Assembly: GCA_910592005.1 (NCBI GenBank)
Contig: CAJVPP010003256.1
Location: 1-12,149, forward strand
DNA: 12,149 bases
DNA from: Funneliformis mosseae
Taxonomy: Eukaryota > Glomeromycota > Glomeromycetes > Glomerales > Glomeraceae
Direction of reading: 5' to 3'
Shown: one piece after another, positions 1-7,930 of the stretch
How the letters are laid out: every line of letters begins with the position of its first letter
Numbering within the stretch: the first letter of the stretch is position 1
The notes under the pieces: model-generated
What the model was told of the DNA's origin: nothing
The model's input: the letters and a program-made list of their open reading frames with translations, nothing else
The model's database searches: none
Position numbers and translations under genes: made by a program

Positions 1-590
1 AAAAATATTTATCAATTATTCAAAAGGCAAAATGTATTGAATGGGCTCAAATCATCTAAATCACAGATGGGAAAAAATTTTATTTCTGATGAAATAGCCT
101 TTCAATTATTTAGGAACACAATTTAATATTGGTATAAGGGTTCTAGACCAATTTGGCCTCTTCCTAAAATTGACAAAAAATTTTGGCGAGGGAAAACAAG
201 CTTATTTTCTTTACACAAATAATGATGCACAATTTTATATTGAAATTTTATAACAGCATATTCAGAAGTTAGAAGAATGCTTGGAAGAAGGTGGAGATTT
301 TAGCAGTACAATGACACAAAGCACACTAGCTGACTTGCAAAAGAATTTCTTCAAAAAGCGTTCCTGGAATTATTGATCAGCTATTGAATAGCCTAGACCT
401 TAATTCCATTGAAATTCTATGGAATATTGTCAAGTACAATGTAAAGAAATGATTATCACAAAATATTGATGATTTGAAACAATTAATGATTGAAGAATTC
501 TAGAGAGTTTTTGGTTAATCTCATTCAATCAATGAAAAATGATTTTAGCTTGTAATTGAAAGACCCTATAAAAAAAGAATGTTCAGAATT
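1..590 (+). pseudogene. Broken Tc1/mariner-type (DD34E) transposase remnant
   Basis: This is the catalytic part of a cut-and-paste DNA transposase, broken by many stops and frameshifts; the N-terminal DNA-binding part lies before the window or is lost. Read across frames, it begins with KCIEWAQII, then ISDEIAFQLFRNT (first catalytic Asp, codon 88-90), KGSRPIWP, and QYNDTKHTS at 304-330. In the last motif the family has QDN and the second catalytic Asp is read as Tyr (TAC, 307-309). LNSLDLNSIEILW at 384-422 carries the catalytic Glu (411-413), followed by IVKYNVKK and QNIDDLKQLMIEEF. The spacing from the second acidic position to the Glu is 34 residues once one missing base is allowed for, which is the Tc1 (DD34E) signature. 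The C-terminal NLIQSMKNDF fades out near 590. It cannot be active. The class is well supported; the subfamily is not known. Confidence 0.85.
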
Positions 591-600
591 TAACAGAAAA

Positions 601-860
601 ATGTATTGAAATAATAATATACAAATTCTAAACATTTTTATTATCCAGAATATGTTCTAAATATTAGTGGTTTCCAGACATTCATTTTGTCCAGAAAATG
701 TCATTGTCTGAAATTTCAATGTTTAATTTTTTTAGAATGCAAAATTAGACATTTTCTGAACATTTTTCAAATAATTTCTGGACATAATCCTGTTTTCTGG
801 ACATTTTTCAGACATAATTATGTTTTTTCAAATGTATTCCATTTTTCTGAACGTTTTTAG
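601..860. repeat. Cluster of short direct and inverted TCTGGACATTTTT-like motifs
   Basis: No coding capacity is seen. The stretch holds many variants of one motif in both orientations: TTTCCAGACATTC at 671-683, GTCCAGAAAATGTC at 689-702 (inverted), GACATTTTCTGAAC at 748-761, TTTCTGGACATAAT at 775-788, TTTCTGGACATTTTTCAGAC at 794-813 and GACATTTTC near 860. Such motif clusters are common at ends of Tc1-like or miniature inverted-repeat elements, and the transposase remnant ends just to the left. The link to that remnant is inference; no clean pair of terminal inverted repeats or TA target duplication was found. Confidence 0.5.
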
Positions 861-1347
861 ACATTTTCATTATTTATAATATAAAATTTATAACTTAATA
901 ATTTATTAATATTTAATTTTAATTTATTTATTTATTAAAAAAATATAAATAATGATAATAAAATACAATAAAATACAAATATTTTATAATAAAAAATGTA
1001 TTATTTAATATAATATAAAATATAAAAAGAAATAACATTAGTAATATTTAAAATGGTAAAAAAAATAATAAAGTTAATAATATTTAAAATAAATAAAAAT
1101 AAGTTAGTAATATTAGTAAAAATATAAAAATAATGTTAGTAATATTAATAATATTTTTTTTAAAAAAAAAAAAAGAAAATAGATATAATTAATAATATAA
1201 AAGAAAGAATTAGATATAGTTAGTAAACTGTTAGTAATTAATAATATTAGAAAAATAATATTCAAAGAACATAAATATACTTGATAAAAAGAAAAGAAGA
1301 GAAAAGTGAGAAAAGTGAAAACGAAAAAAATTAAAAAATAAAATAAA
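861..1347. repeat. Extremely A+T-rich, quasi-periodic gene-free stretch
   Basis: The stretch is almost pure A/T with rare G and C. Between about 1026 and 1160 the phrase GTTAGTAATATT or a close variant recurs every 30-40 bases (near 1038, 1072, 1102, 1133), separated by A-rich spacers, and weaker versions continue to about 1250. Purine-rich GAAAAGAAGAGAAAAG follows at 1289-1304. An open frame on the minus strand (1364-1113) is only Phe/Leu/Ile low complexity from A/T bias and is not a gene. Nothing else is recognisable. Confidence 0.6.
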
Positions 1348-1655
1348 CAAAAAAAAATAAACATTTTTTTTTAAAGTGCGGTAGTATCGCAATATCTTAT
1401 TATAAAAGTAAAATTATACGAAATAAAATACAAATTAAAAGAAATTATAAAAGTCTAGTAAAGAAATAACCTAAGACTAAAACTAAAGAAGACTGACCCT
1501 GCACTCCCCCAAAATCAGAACATTTAAGCTAAGAAAATCATTTTTCGAGTAAGAATATAAAAAGAAATGAAGAGGGCGAGGCCATTACTGCACTAAAAAT
1601 TTGACTGATGGGATCCCATCTGTATTATCGAAGATATGGGAAGAGAGCTAAAAGA
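1348..1655 (-). other. 3' untranslated tail of LINE copy A
   Basis: This segment follows the ORF2 stop (TAA, 1658-1656) and is conserved with 8854-9163 of copy B over its whole length. Shared blocks include GGATCCCATCTGTATTATCG-type sequence near 1611-1630 and CTAAGACTAAAACTAAA near 1471-1487, with mostly C/T and G/A differences. Near the terminus it holds a 15-base hairpin, then a T/A tract (TTTAAAAAAAAATGTTTATT in the sense direction) instead of a plain poly(A). The role as the signal recognised by the element's own RT is inferred from other LINEs. Confidence 0.75.
1377..1391 (-). other. 3'-terminal hairpin of copy A
   Basis: In the sense (minus) direction the sequence is TGCGATACTACCGCA, with a TGCG/CGCA stem and one A-C mismatch further in. 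The matching site in copy B (8882-8896) is a perfect palindrome. One stem pair is C-G here and T-A in copy B, so pairing is kept although both bases differ. Position just before the terminal T/A tract fits a LINE 3' recognition stem-loop. Confidence 0.6.
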
Positions 1656-2040
1656 TTAAATAGAAGGGTTAGACGAAAGATCATAACATGAGGTAATAAA
1701 ATTAGCAGCTTTAGAATCAAGAGTAATATTAATAGATATTTCAAATCATGAACATGTTGACACGATCACACCAAACATTTTGAGTAAGTTCAAAAATTTG
1801 ATGCATGAAAGAAGAGTAAGCAGCTAAGGCTAATGGTTGTAATGAAAGTTTAATGAGAAAAAATTTAAAAAGGGGTACTGGAACTATTCTTCTAATAAGA
1901 GCAAAAAATTCTGAAGTATTGTAAGTATCGAGTAGCCAACAATTCAACTGATCAATTTCATAATCATGTACATAGGTAATATCTTTCAAATAACTTTTGG
2001 ATTATTGAATTATCTTTTTTATTTCATAATTGATAGTGGA

Positions 2041-2110
2041 ACACATCCATATGTAATAGAAGTTTTCATCAGCAGCATCACATCTAAGACACAAAAATGA
2101 AGGATCATAG
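2041..2110 (-). other. C-terminal Cys cluster of ORF2, copy A (zinc finger-like)
   Basis: The sequence reads SFLCLRCDAADENFYYIWMC: Cys codons at 2091-2089, 2082-2080 and 2043-2041, with Tyr (TAC, 2055-2053) where a C-x2-C-x8-H-x3-C finger would have His. A single C-to-T change (CAC to TAC) would explain this. Many LINE ORF2 proteins end with a Cys/His finger after RT or RNase H. Copy B has lost the two leading cysteines through a deletion of about 56 bp. Confidence 0.65.
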
Positions 2111-2260
2111 ATAGAAAAATGTCGTAATTTGAGAATCTCAAAAGTGGGTAACATTTAAGAAGACGTTGATATTTATTCTTCTAATAAAGGAAGTAGAATA
2201 TGATGTAGATTGTGTTGCTGTATTGTCATTAAGTATGAAGGAGGTGGCGAATCAGTTAAT

Positions 2261-2860
2261 TTAATAGAACTGTGAGTGATTTGCTAAAATGGAAAGCTGA
2301 AGCAAATGGAAGATATAACGTTCATAGAATAGTTCTTTGTAAAATTGTCTAATAGATATTAAAACTGAAGCATTGTAATATATAAAATAGCATTTAGGTG
2401 TGTTATTCATGTAAAGTTGAAGGGCTGTAGTATCAAAACAAGATTTTGCTAGAATATCAACTTTGTTGTTAAAGATATTGTCAGTGTGAGCTCTGACTTT
2501 AATCATATTAACAGTGAGGTTGTGAGTATCTATTATTTCGAAAAAATAAGACCAATGCATATAATTATTAATTTAAAGCAGGCGAACAGTGTAAGCCTTT
2601 GTCAAGAGGAATTTGTAACAGTTGAATTGGGAGATGATGACAGCCAAATCAGTAAAAAAGGTAACATTACAAAAGGGGTAAGCTGTAAATAAAACAGTAA
2701 AAATAGCTGCAAATTCAGGTAATAAGAAAGAAGGAAAAGAAGATGTGAAGGCAAAGGAAAAGGAAACCATTGATAAAGTTTGATGAGTTTGAAGCCAAGC
2801 TATACCTATTCTTATCAAAGGAAGACCTATATCTTGCAAGGATCCATCTGTGTAAAATTC
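2261..2860 (-). other. RNase H domain of ORF2, copy A
   Basis: This domain removes RNA from the RNA-DNA hybrid. All four catalytic acidic residues can be read: LEFYTDGSLQDIG (Asp 2848-2846), LLPEFAAIFTVLF (Glu 2716-2714), VTFFTDLAVIISQFN (Asp 2650-2648; family TDS) and NNKVDILAKSCFD (Asp 2458-2456). The conserved His of the IKVRAHTDN loop (codon 2488-2486) is also present. The frame is open from about 2863 to 2261 apart from one TAA at 2575-2573, which makes this the longest nearly uninterrupted coding piece in the window. After the domain, LAKSCFDTTALQLYMNNT leads to the C-terminal part. RNase H within ORF2 narrows the element to RNase H-bearing LINE groups. Confidence 0.9.
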
Positions 2861-4239
2861 TAAAATAGAAGAGAATATGAAAGAACAAGATAAAGTTAAT
2901 AATTAAGAATTATATGGAGGTGACAGATATTTATCAAACAAATTAACAAAGGTTGGTAGAGTAAAATTTCTTAGAGCTGTAAAAAGACTTTGATTATTGT
3001 TTTCCAAAAAACAGGTTAAGACAAGCTCATATAGTGCACCATTGGACAGAACACTGTGAGTTCGATCAATATGATCATTTTTCAAAGAGATTGAAATTTT
3101 TGCACAAAAGAAGAGAGGTAATGTGAAGCAACAATTATCATAACAGCCTCTAAATTTAATAGCAGATTCCTGGTGAATTTGGTAATTAATACAAGGATTA
3201 AGGACTGTTATATGATCAGGTCTAATTGAAGGTATGTGATGCATTAGATGTACTGTGTCTTGATTGATTCTTATAATTCGTTATAAGACAAAATAATTGA
3301 ATTGAGAATGCTAACCAACTGCGAACTCAAGAATGTGATACAAATAGGTTAATCATATAATGGAGTAACTGTAACAGTATTTGTGTTTGAAATTATTTGT
3401 GGATGATAGTCTTCTAGCATGATCAGGATTGAGATGAAGTTCTAAGGTCTTATACCAGCTTGAAGTTTGAAAACTACAAGTAATTTGGTATGTAATAGTA
3501 TACAGATCTTGAAAGGTAAACATGTAGTTTTCCTGATAATTAGTAAGTTGATTCATAAAAATTAATAAGAATTTTCGTAAACTGAGAGCATGCTTCCTGT
3601 AACTAATGAGTAGAAACTCAGAGATCAGGGAGTCTCCTGCTAAGATTCTATTTGACAAAGCTGAGAGGTACATTTAGTTTGAGCTTTATTGAGTTAAGGT
3701 CACAAAGGAGGGAGGAGAGCTAATCATTAGTTCGTGTTATTTTCAAAAAAAGTTAATAGACAAGAGGATTATTAAAGAGCTATCCCTTTTATTGAAGTTA
3801 AAAGGTACGTAGATAAAAAGATCTTTCAAGAACATTTATTTTATTAGACATCTGTAAAAGAGCATTACTGAAATTCTGGATCAATAATTAATATAGCAAA
3901 GTTAAATTATAAAAATAATGTGAATGGAATAGGTCCGTTGGAGTATGTCTGGATAATTTTAATTTTCTTTTTATAAAGGTTAAATAAGTAGTGACAAAGC
4001 TTTTGCATTGTGATTCAGACAACAAAGTAAGTTAAGACCTGTACTCAATTCTCAGAAGGAGAATAGTATTAAAAATATAAATCAGTTGTGAATCTGTAAG
4101 GCGTTTATGTTTCATAATGGTAACAGCCTTCTTGATTTCATTGTGTATCTGATTATAAATAAAGTTATTATTGAACTTGAGTGAGATCCATACATCCATG
4201 TATCAAATACTAGCTTTTGGAGAAAGAGCATTTATCGAC
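2861..4239 (-). other. Connector between RT and RNase H in ORF2, copy A, with Cys/His cluster
   Basis: This is the RT thumb and a linker of unknown function, kept in both copies (copy B 10230-11600). The best readable pieces are at 3673-3353 (SNRILAGDSLISEFLLISYR, LTNYQENYMFTFQDLYTITY) and 3244-2903. The second contains LNPCINYQIHQESAIKF followed by GCYDNCC. In copy B the same site reads NPCIRCQIH and later YDNSC, so the ancestor probably had C-x2-C-x2-H plus a further Cys, a possible zinc-binding site. In copy A the second Cys is Tyr (TAC, 3184-3182). I do not recognise this as a named domain. Confidence 0.6.
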
Positions 4240-5160
4240 TATATGCTATTATCATAACTGATATCAAAAGGATGTTGTTGAGAAGTGTTGACCAGAAGTT
4301 CTGATTTTGACCAATTAACTTGTATGTTGTTAAAAGCGAAGAAGCTGTTTGTAATAAACATAATAATTGTGAGGTTTTCCTTAGATTTAGCGAGCCAAAG
4401 AGTATCATTCATGTAGGTGAAGGCTGGAATTTTTAAATGAGAGATATTAAAATAGGAAGACAAACATAAGGATGCCATTTGACTTCTATAATGAAACCAT
4501 GTAGAGAATTATTGATAGCGCATAAAAGCAGATCATAGTATATACATCACAAAAGTGTTGATATAATTTCACCCTGATCTATTTTTTAATGTATCAAGTA
4601 GGTGTCAGAATTTCCATGAGCAGTAAAAACTTGATTGAATCTGAAAAGAAATAATCTTAGAATTGTGTAAGTTAAATTAGCAGAAAGGTGTAATCTTGCA
4701 AGTGCTGCGATAAGAGAGAAAACATTCACATAATCATATGCTTAGACATATCTTGTAGTAAGACTAAAAATTCTGTGTTATTATAAATGGCGTTCTGTAT
4801 GATGTCAAAAATATGAATGGGATCAAAAGTAGATTTGAAAGGCAAGCCCGCAAAATTATATCCTTTTAGAATATTATGTTAGATAAAAATGTCAGCAAGT
4901 CTTGAATTGAGCAGCTGACAAAAACTTTTCTAGCGCTTTTAATAAAGTGATTGGATGAGTGTTATTTAAGTCATATTTCCAAGGTTTTGGTTTGGAGATT
5001 GGGTAGATATATATTAGATTCTAACGGAGGGTATTAATAAAATATGCAGATAGCTGCAGATAGTTACCACAGACATTTCTTTGCAAGCGATCCTAGATGT
5101 TTTAATATTTCATTCGAAATTTTTGATGGTCCTGAGGCTTTGTTGTTTGGAAGGCAATCT
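4240..5160 (-). other. Reverse transcriptase domain of ORF2, copy A
   Basis: RNA-directed DNA polymerase core of the LINE. In order: LPNNKASGPSKISNEILKHL (5153-5094; finger motif with the typical KASGPxxISNE pattern), PISKPKPWKYDLNN followed by HPITLL (about 5010-4940; family RPITLL), FAGLPFKSTFDPIHIFD, motif A LLQDMSK then AYDYVNV (4755-4727, with one missing base between the two halves, the Asp kept), motif B DQGEIIS (4579-4559), and motif C FTYMNDTLW (4421-4395). Motif C should be YMDD; its first Asp is AAT at 4409-4407, so polymerase activity would be lost. A YMDD-type motif C is less common in LINEs than FADD or YADD. Beyond it, NSFFAFNNIQVNWSKSELL is the usual segment after the palm. 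Confidence 0.9.
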
Positions 5161-5959
5161 ATTATCCTATACTATTCATCTGCAATAGGTAAGGACATTA
5201 AATTATTATAAATATGTGAATCAATTGAATTTATTGGAGTATAGGCTGAGATCTAATCTTCTGGAATTTCTTTATTGCAATGTATAGTGCCTGCTACTTG
5301 TTAGAAATGTCTGGCAACTTTTTTTTAACATCCAGTTCTTCAAAAAGTAAGTTACAAGATGGAGATGAATTATCGACGCATTAATCTAATATAATAGTAG
5401 TTTTTCTTTGATTAAGAATTGAGTCGATCATCTGAGATGGATTGTACTTATAATCATCTACACAGGTGTCTAATGCTTCTTGAATGCTTTTGAGCTTGAA
5501 ATCATATTCATGCAGTTCTGCTTTTGTTTTAAAGCTAGCAAGAAGAAGCTTAATATTTGAAAGAACAGTATTAAGAAAAACTGTGTGAGGAGGATAATTA
5601 AGAGGAACGATATTTAAGCCATTGGAGTGTGCAAACTATAAAAATTATGAATATAAATTAATCCATTTGACATGAACAGTGATAGTTTTAAGACAATTTT
5701 TTGTTTTTTTTTCAAACAGATGAATTAATTTTATATCATTATAGATTTTTGAAAGGGCAATAGATTTTTTGAAGAATGATAATTTATTACCTTGTATATT
5801 GGAATGCATTTTTTTGCTATTGAGATGATGGTATCTTGAAAAAAGTTCTAAGAAGAGTTAAGGAGACTTTGAAATCAAACTGTTTTAGATGAAATATGTT
5901 TCAAAGAATTGGAATTTAAAGCTTTTTCAAAATTATTTATGAATTTTGACCATTTGGAA

Positions 5960-6745
5960 TTGTCCATTAAGTTATAATTGAAAGATGATTTGACTGGACT
6001 TTTCCTTGTAGAAGCTGAGTGTTTTAAGAAGTTGATAATTTTGGTTGAAACAATATAATGATCAGTGACCAAAGAATTTATTTGAACAGTTTTGCAGTCA
6101 AGTATGTTTAACGCTAATTCAATGCTATATAAATGTAGTTAATTCTGAACAAAGACATTTTGCTGACACAAGATGGATGTGATTTTCTGTCATCTTTAAA
6201 TTGAACATTGTACGTATCATATAAATCGTAATTATTAAAGGAGTTAATAAAGTTTAAATTAAAGGAGGAGTTGCTAGCACAGTCTAAGTCAGCATTTAGA
6301 TTTCCTATAAGAATGATATGTAATTCGTTTTTGATAGCATCATCTAATAAATGTTTTAGGAAAATGACTGATTGTTTTATGATATTAGTCAAAGGGTTGA
6401 CAGGTGGGATATAACAATTGATGACTATTAGTTTTTGTTTGTTTGTAAATTGAAGTTTTGTATAAATAATTCTATCGAATTTAGAGTCATAGGCAAAAAT
6501 GTGTTTAGTAATATAAGGGCTGAAGGAAAGGTTGTCACCAGTTCTAATCGAATGGGAGTTTTGGTTATTACTAAAAAAGTGATATAATCAGAGAAATCAT
6601 GGTTGAAGATAGATATAATTCCCTTAAAGTTTATTTCTTGTAGACCTATGATATCAAATTGATTAACTAAATATAAGAAGAAAAAGTAATTTATTTTGCA
6701 GAGTTATTGAAAGAATGGATGTTGTGTGTTGCAATTCTAAGATTG
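5960..6745 (-). other. APE-type (EEP) endonuclease domain of ORF2, copy A
   Basis: This domain nicks target DNA to prime reverse transcription. Motifs seen in order are ATHNIHSF (catalytic Asn codon 6723-6721), FDIIGLQEINFKG (catalytic Glu 6637-6635), HIILIGNLNADLD (6320-6282; the family has GDFNAD, so the Asp at 6302-6300 is Asn), FRINYIYIA (family RIDYIY; Asp at 6140-6138 is Asn) and SLVTDHYIVS (catalytic Asp 6063-6061 and His 6060-6058). Thus two of the catalytic or near-catalytic Asp residues are replaced, both by a G-to-A change of the first codon base, while Asn, Glu and the terminal Asp-His pair remain. Between the Glu and GNLNAD motifs the frame is broken repeatedly. The domain assignment is secure; activity is excluded. 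Confidence 0.88.
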
Positions 6746-6807
6746 GAAAGTGGAGGAGTGTTAGAACTAGGGGTATATTAATTATTAGTAGTAGGAATAG
6801 TAATCAT

Positions 6808-6820
6808 AATAATAATAAAA
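6808..6820 (-). promoter_or_regulatory. 13-nt ORF1-ORF2 spacer, possible reinitiation site
   Basis: The sense sequence from the ORF1 stop to the ORF2 start is TAA TTTTATTATTATT ATG. The two frames differ and no ATG lies between them. Such close spacing fits translation of ORF2 by termination-reinitiation, which is known for some LINEs; here it is inference. Confidence 0.5.
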
Positions 6821-7647
6821 TTATTGTTTGAGGCTGCTGATGCAGCATTCTATTGTTTTGTCAAAGTCATTTTTAAGGGATTCAAAAATTTGAGTATCAT
6901 ATTTGTTAAAAATATTTTTGTTAAGGAGAGTAGTTTGAAAATCATGACAAGACTTAAGTAGTTTGTTAAGTATAGAAGTAAATTCTGATATGCATTGTTG
7001 TTGTTTCTGATAAATAAGAACTAGCTGTTCGTTTATTTGATCTTGTAAATGGGCAATGCAAAGATCAGTATTAATAAAAGGGGATTTTTAGTTTACTTCA
7101 GTGGCAGAATCTGATAAATTATTGTTAAAATTCTCTGCTTCTACGGGGGTAACAACTTTGATGTTAAGAGCTTTTTTAACGACAGCAAGACATTGTTATG
7201 AAAACTTAAATTCAATACAAAGATCAGTAAGTATATTTGCAATTGAAGTAAGTTGGGATGTGACAAATTATTTGAAATCTGGATCATGGATTGAGCCACC
7301 TTATGCGGTTCCATTTTTTAATTTTGGAGTAGGAAAAGTCTCAGTTTCCATAAAATTATTAATAGGATCATCTACCCAATGCAATTTTAGTTTAATATGA
7401 GAAGGAATTGAATGCAAATTGTTAGTGTTGAATTTAGGTGGTAGAGTGGGGGAGGTCTTTTTTTGGGAGTCTCTTGGGAATTATTTTTTTGTGAGGTTTT
7501 AGCCACGTGAGTGAAGATAATATTATCATGAACTACGCCTCTAATAGGACTATATTTGAATGCAGTATAATTGTTAAATTAAACAGGTTGAAATCTTTGA
7601 TATAGATTTTGCATACTACGATCCTTAGAAAATTATTAGAGTTTAGG

Positions 7648-7689
7648 ACAAGAGGAAGTGTTGTGATGAGTAGATGAACAAATAGCACA
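7648..7689 (-). other. CCHC zinc knuckle of ORF1, copy A
   Basis: The sequence CAICSSTHHNTSSC fits C-x2-C-x4-H-x4-C exactly, the knuckle of retroelement nucleic-acid-binding proteins. Its first Cys codon is 7689-7687 and its last is 7650-7648. It follows DPKVKF without a break and all four zinc ligands are intact. Confidence 0.85.
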
Positions 7690-7699
7690 AAATTTGACT

Positions 7700-7930
7700 T
7701 TTGGATCAGTCTATTTCAGGTTTTTGTTATTCAAAGTCAGGTTCTTAATATTCATAGCATTCTGAGTATCTTCTTTATTTAGAAAATAAAAATATGTATA
7801 TTGTAAGTAATTATAATTAGAGTGAGCTCTAGGGATAATTCATGCAGTAGCAGAGATCATAATTCCAATATCTTAAAGGTTACGTGGTATAATATTATGA
7901 GATAATTTGATAAGTTTAGCTGAAAAATTG
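7700..7930 (-). other. RRM-like region of ORF1, copy A
   Basis: The pieces FSAKLIKLSHNIIPRNL, IGIMISATA, RAHSNYNYLQYTYFYFLNK and EDTQNAMNIKNLTLNNKNL lie in the order expected of an RNA-recognition-motif fold: a first strand, a helix and second strand, then the aromatic RNP1-like QYTYFYF and a final helix and strand. It runs straight into the zinc knuckle, as in ORF1 proteins of several LINE groups. Recognition is by pattern only; two stops interrupt it. Confidence 0.55.

Larger units (their letters stand above)
1656..6807 (-). pseudogene. LINE ORF2 of copy A: endonuclease-RT-RNase H polyprotein, degenerate
   Basis: This encoded the enzyme that nicks the target DNA and copies the element RNA into it; at about 1,700 codons it is long for a LINE ORF2. 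The start is chosen at ATG 6807-6805, giving MITIPTTNN, one in-frame TAA (6780-6778), then YTPSSNTPPLSNLRIATHN, which runs in frame into the endonuclease. The domain order is endonuclease (about 6745-5960), RT (about 5155-4240), connector with CINYQIH (3193-3173), RNase H (about 2860-2300), a Cys cluster (2091-2041) and a C-terminal tail with IFELTQNVW and SSNPSI. The stop TAA at 1658-1656 sits at the same place in copy B, so it is probably the genuine end. Dozens of stops and shifts break the frame. The D-to-N changes in both endonuclease and RT motifs are odd; RNase H is the best kept domain. Confidence 0.9.

Noticed and set aside
1113..1364. 83-codon minus-strand open frame rich in Phe, Leu and Ile that looks like a membrane protein
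   Set aside because: It is the translation of almost pure A/T sequence, with no conserved motif; A/T bias alone gives Phe/Leu/Ile/Tyr.
2486..2692. Plus-strand open frame of 68 codons
   Set aside because: It lies antisense to the RNase H region, whose motifs are clear on the minus strand; no family is recognised.
2837..2839. Start codon for a separate protein at the beginning of RNase H (and likewise at 6072-6070)
   Set aside because: Both are TTG codons inside motifs (YTDGS-L-QDIG and S-L-VTDH); the reading frame stays open upstream, so these are internal Leu residues of ORF2.
7101..7400. Plus-strand open frame of 99 codons, the longest on that strand
   Set aside because: It is antisense to the ORF1 C-terminal region; its peptide shows no motif and the copy has no conserved counterpart to test.
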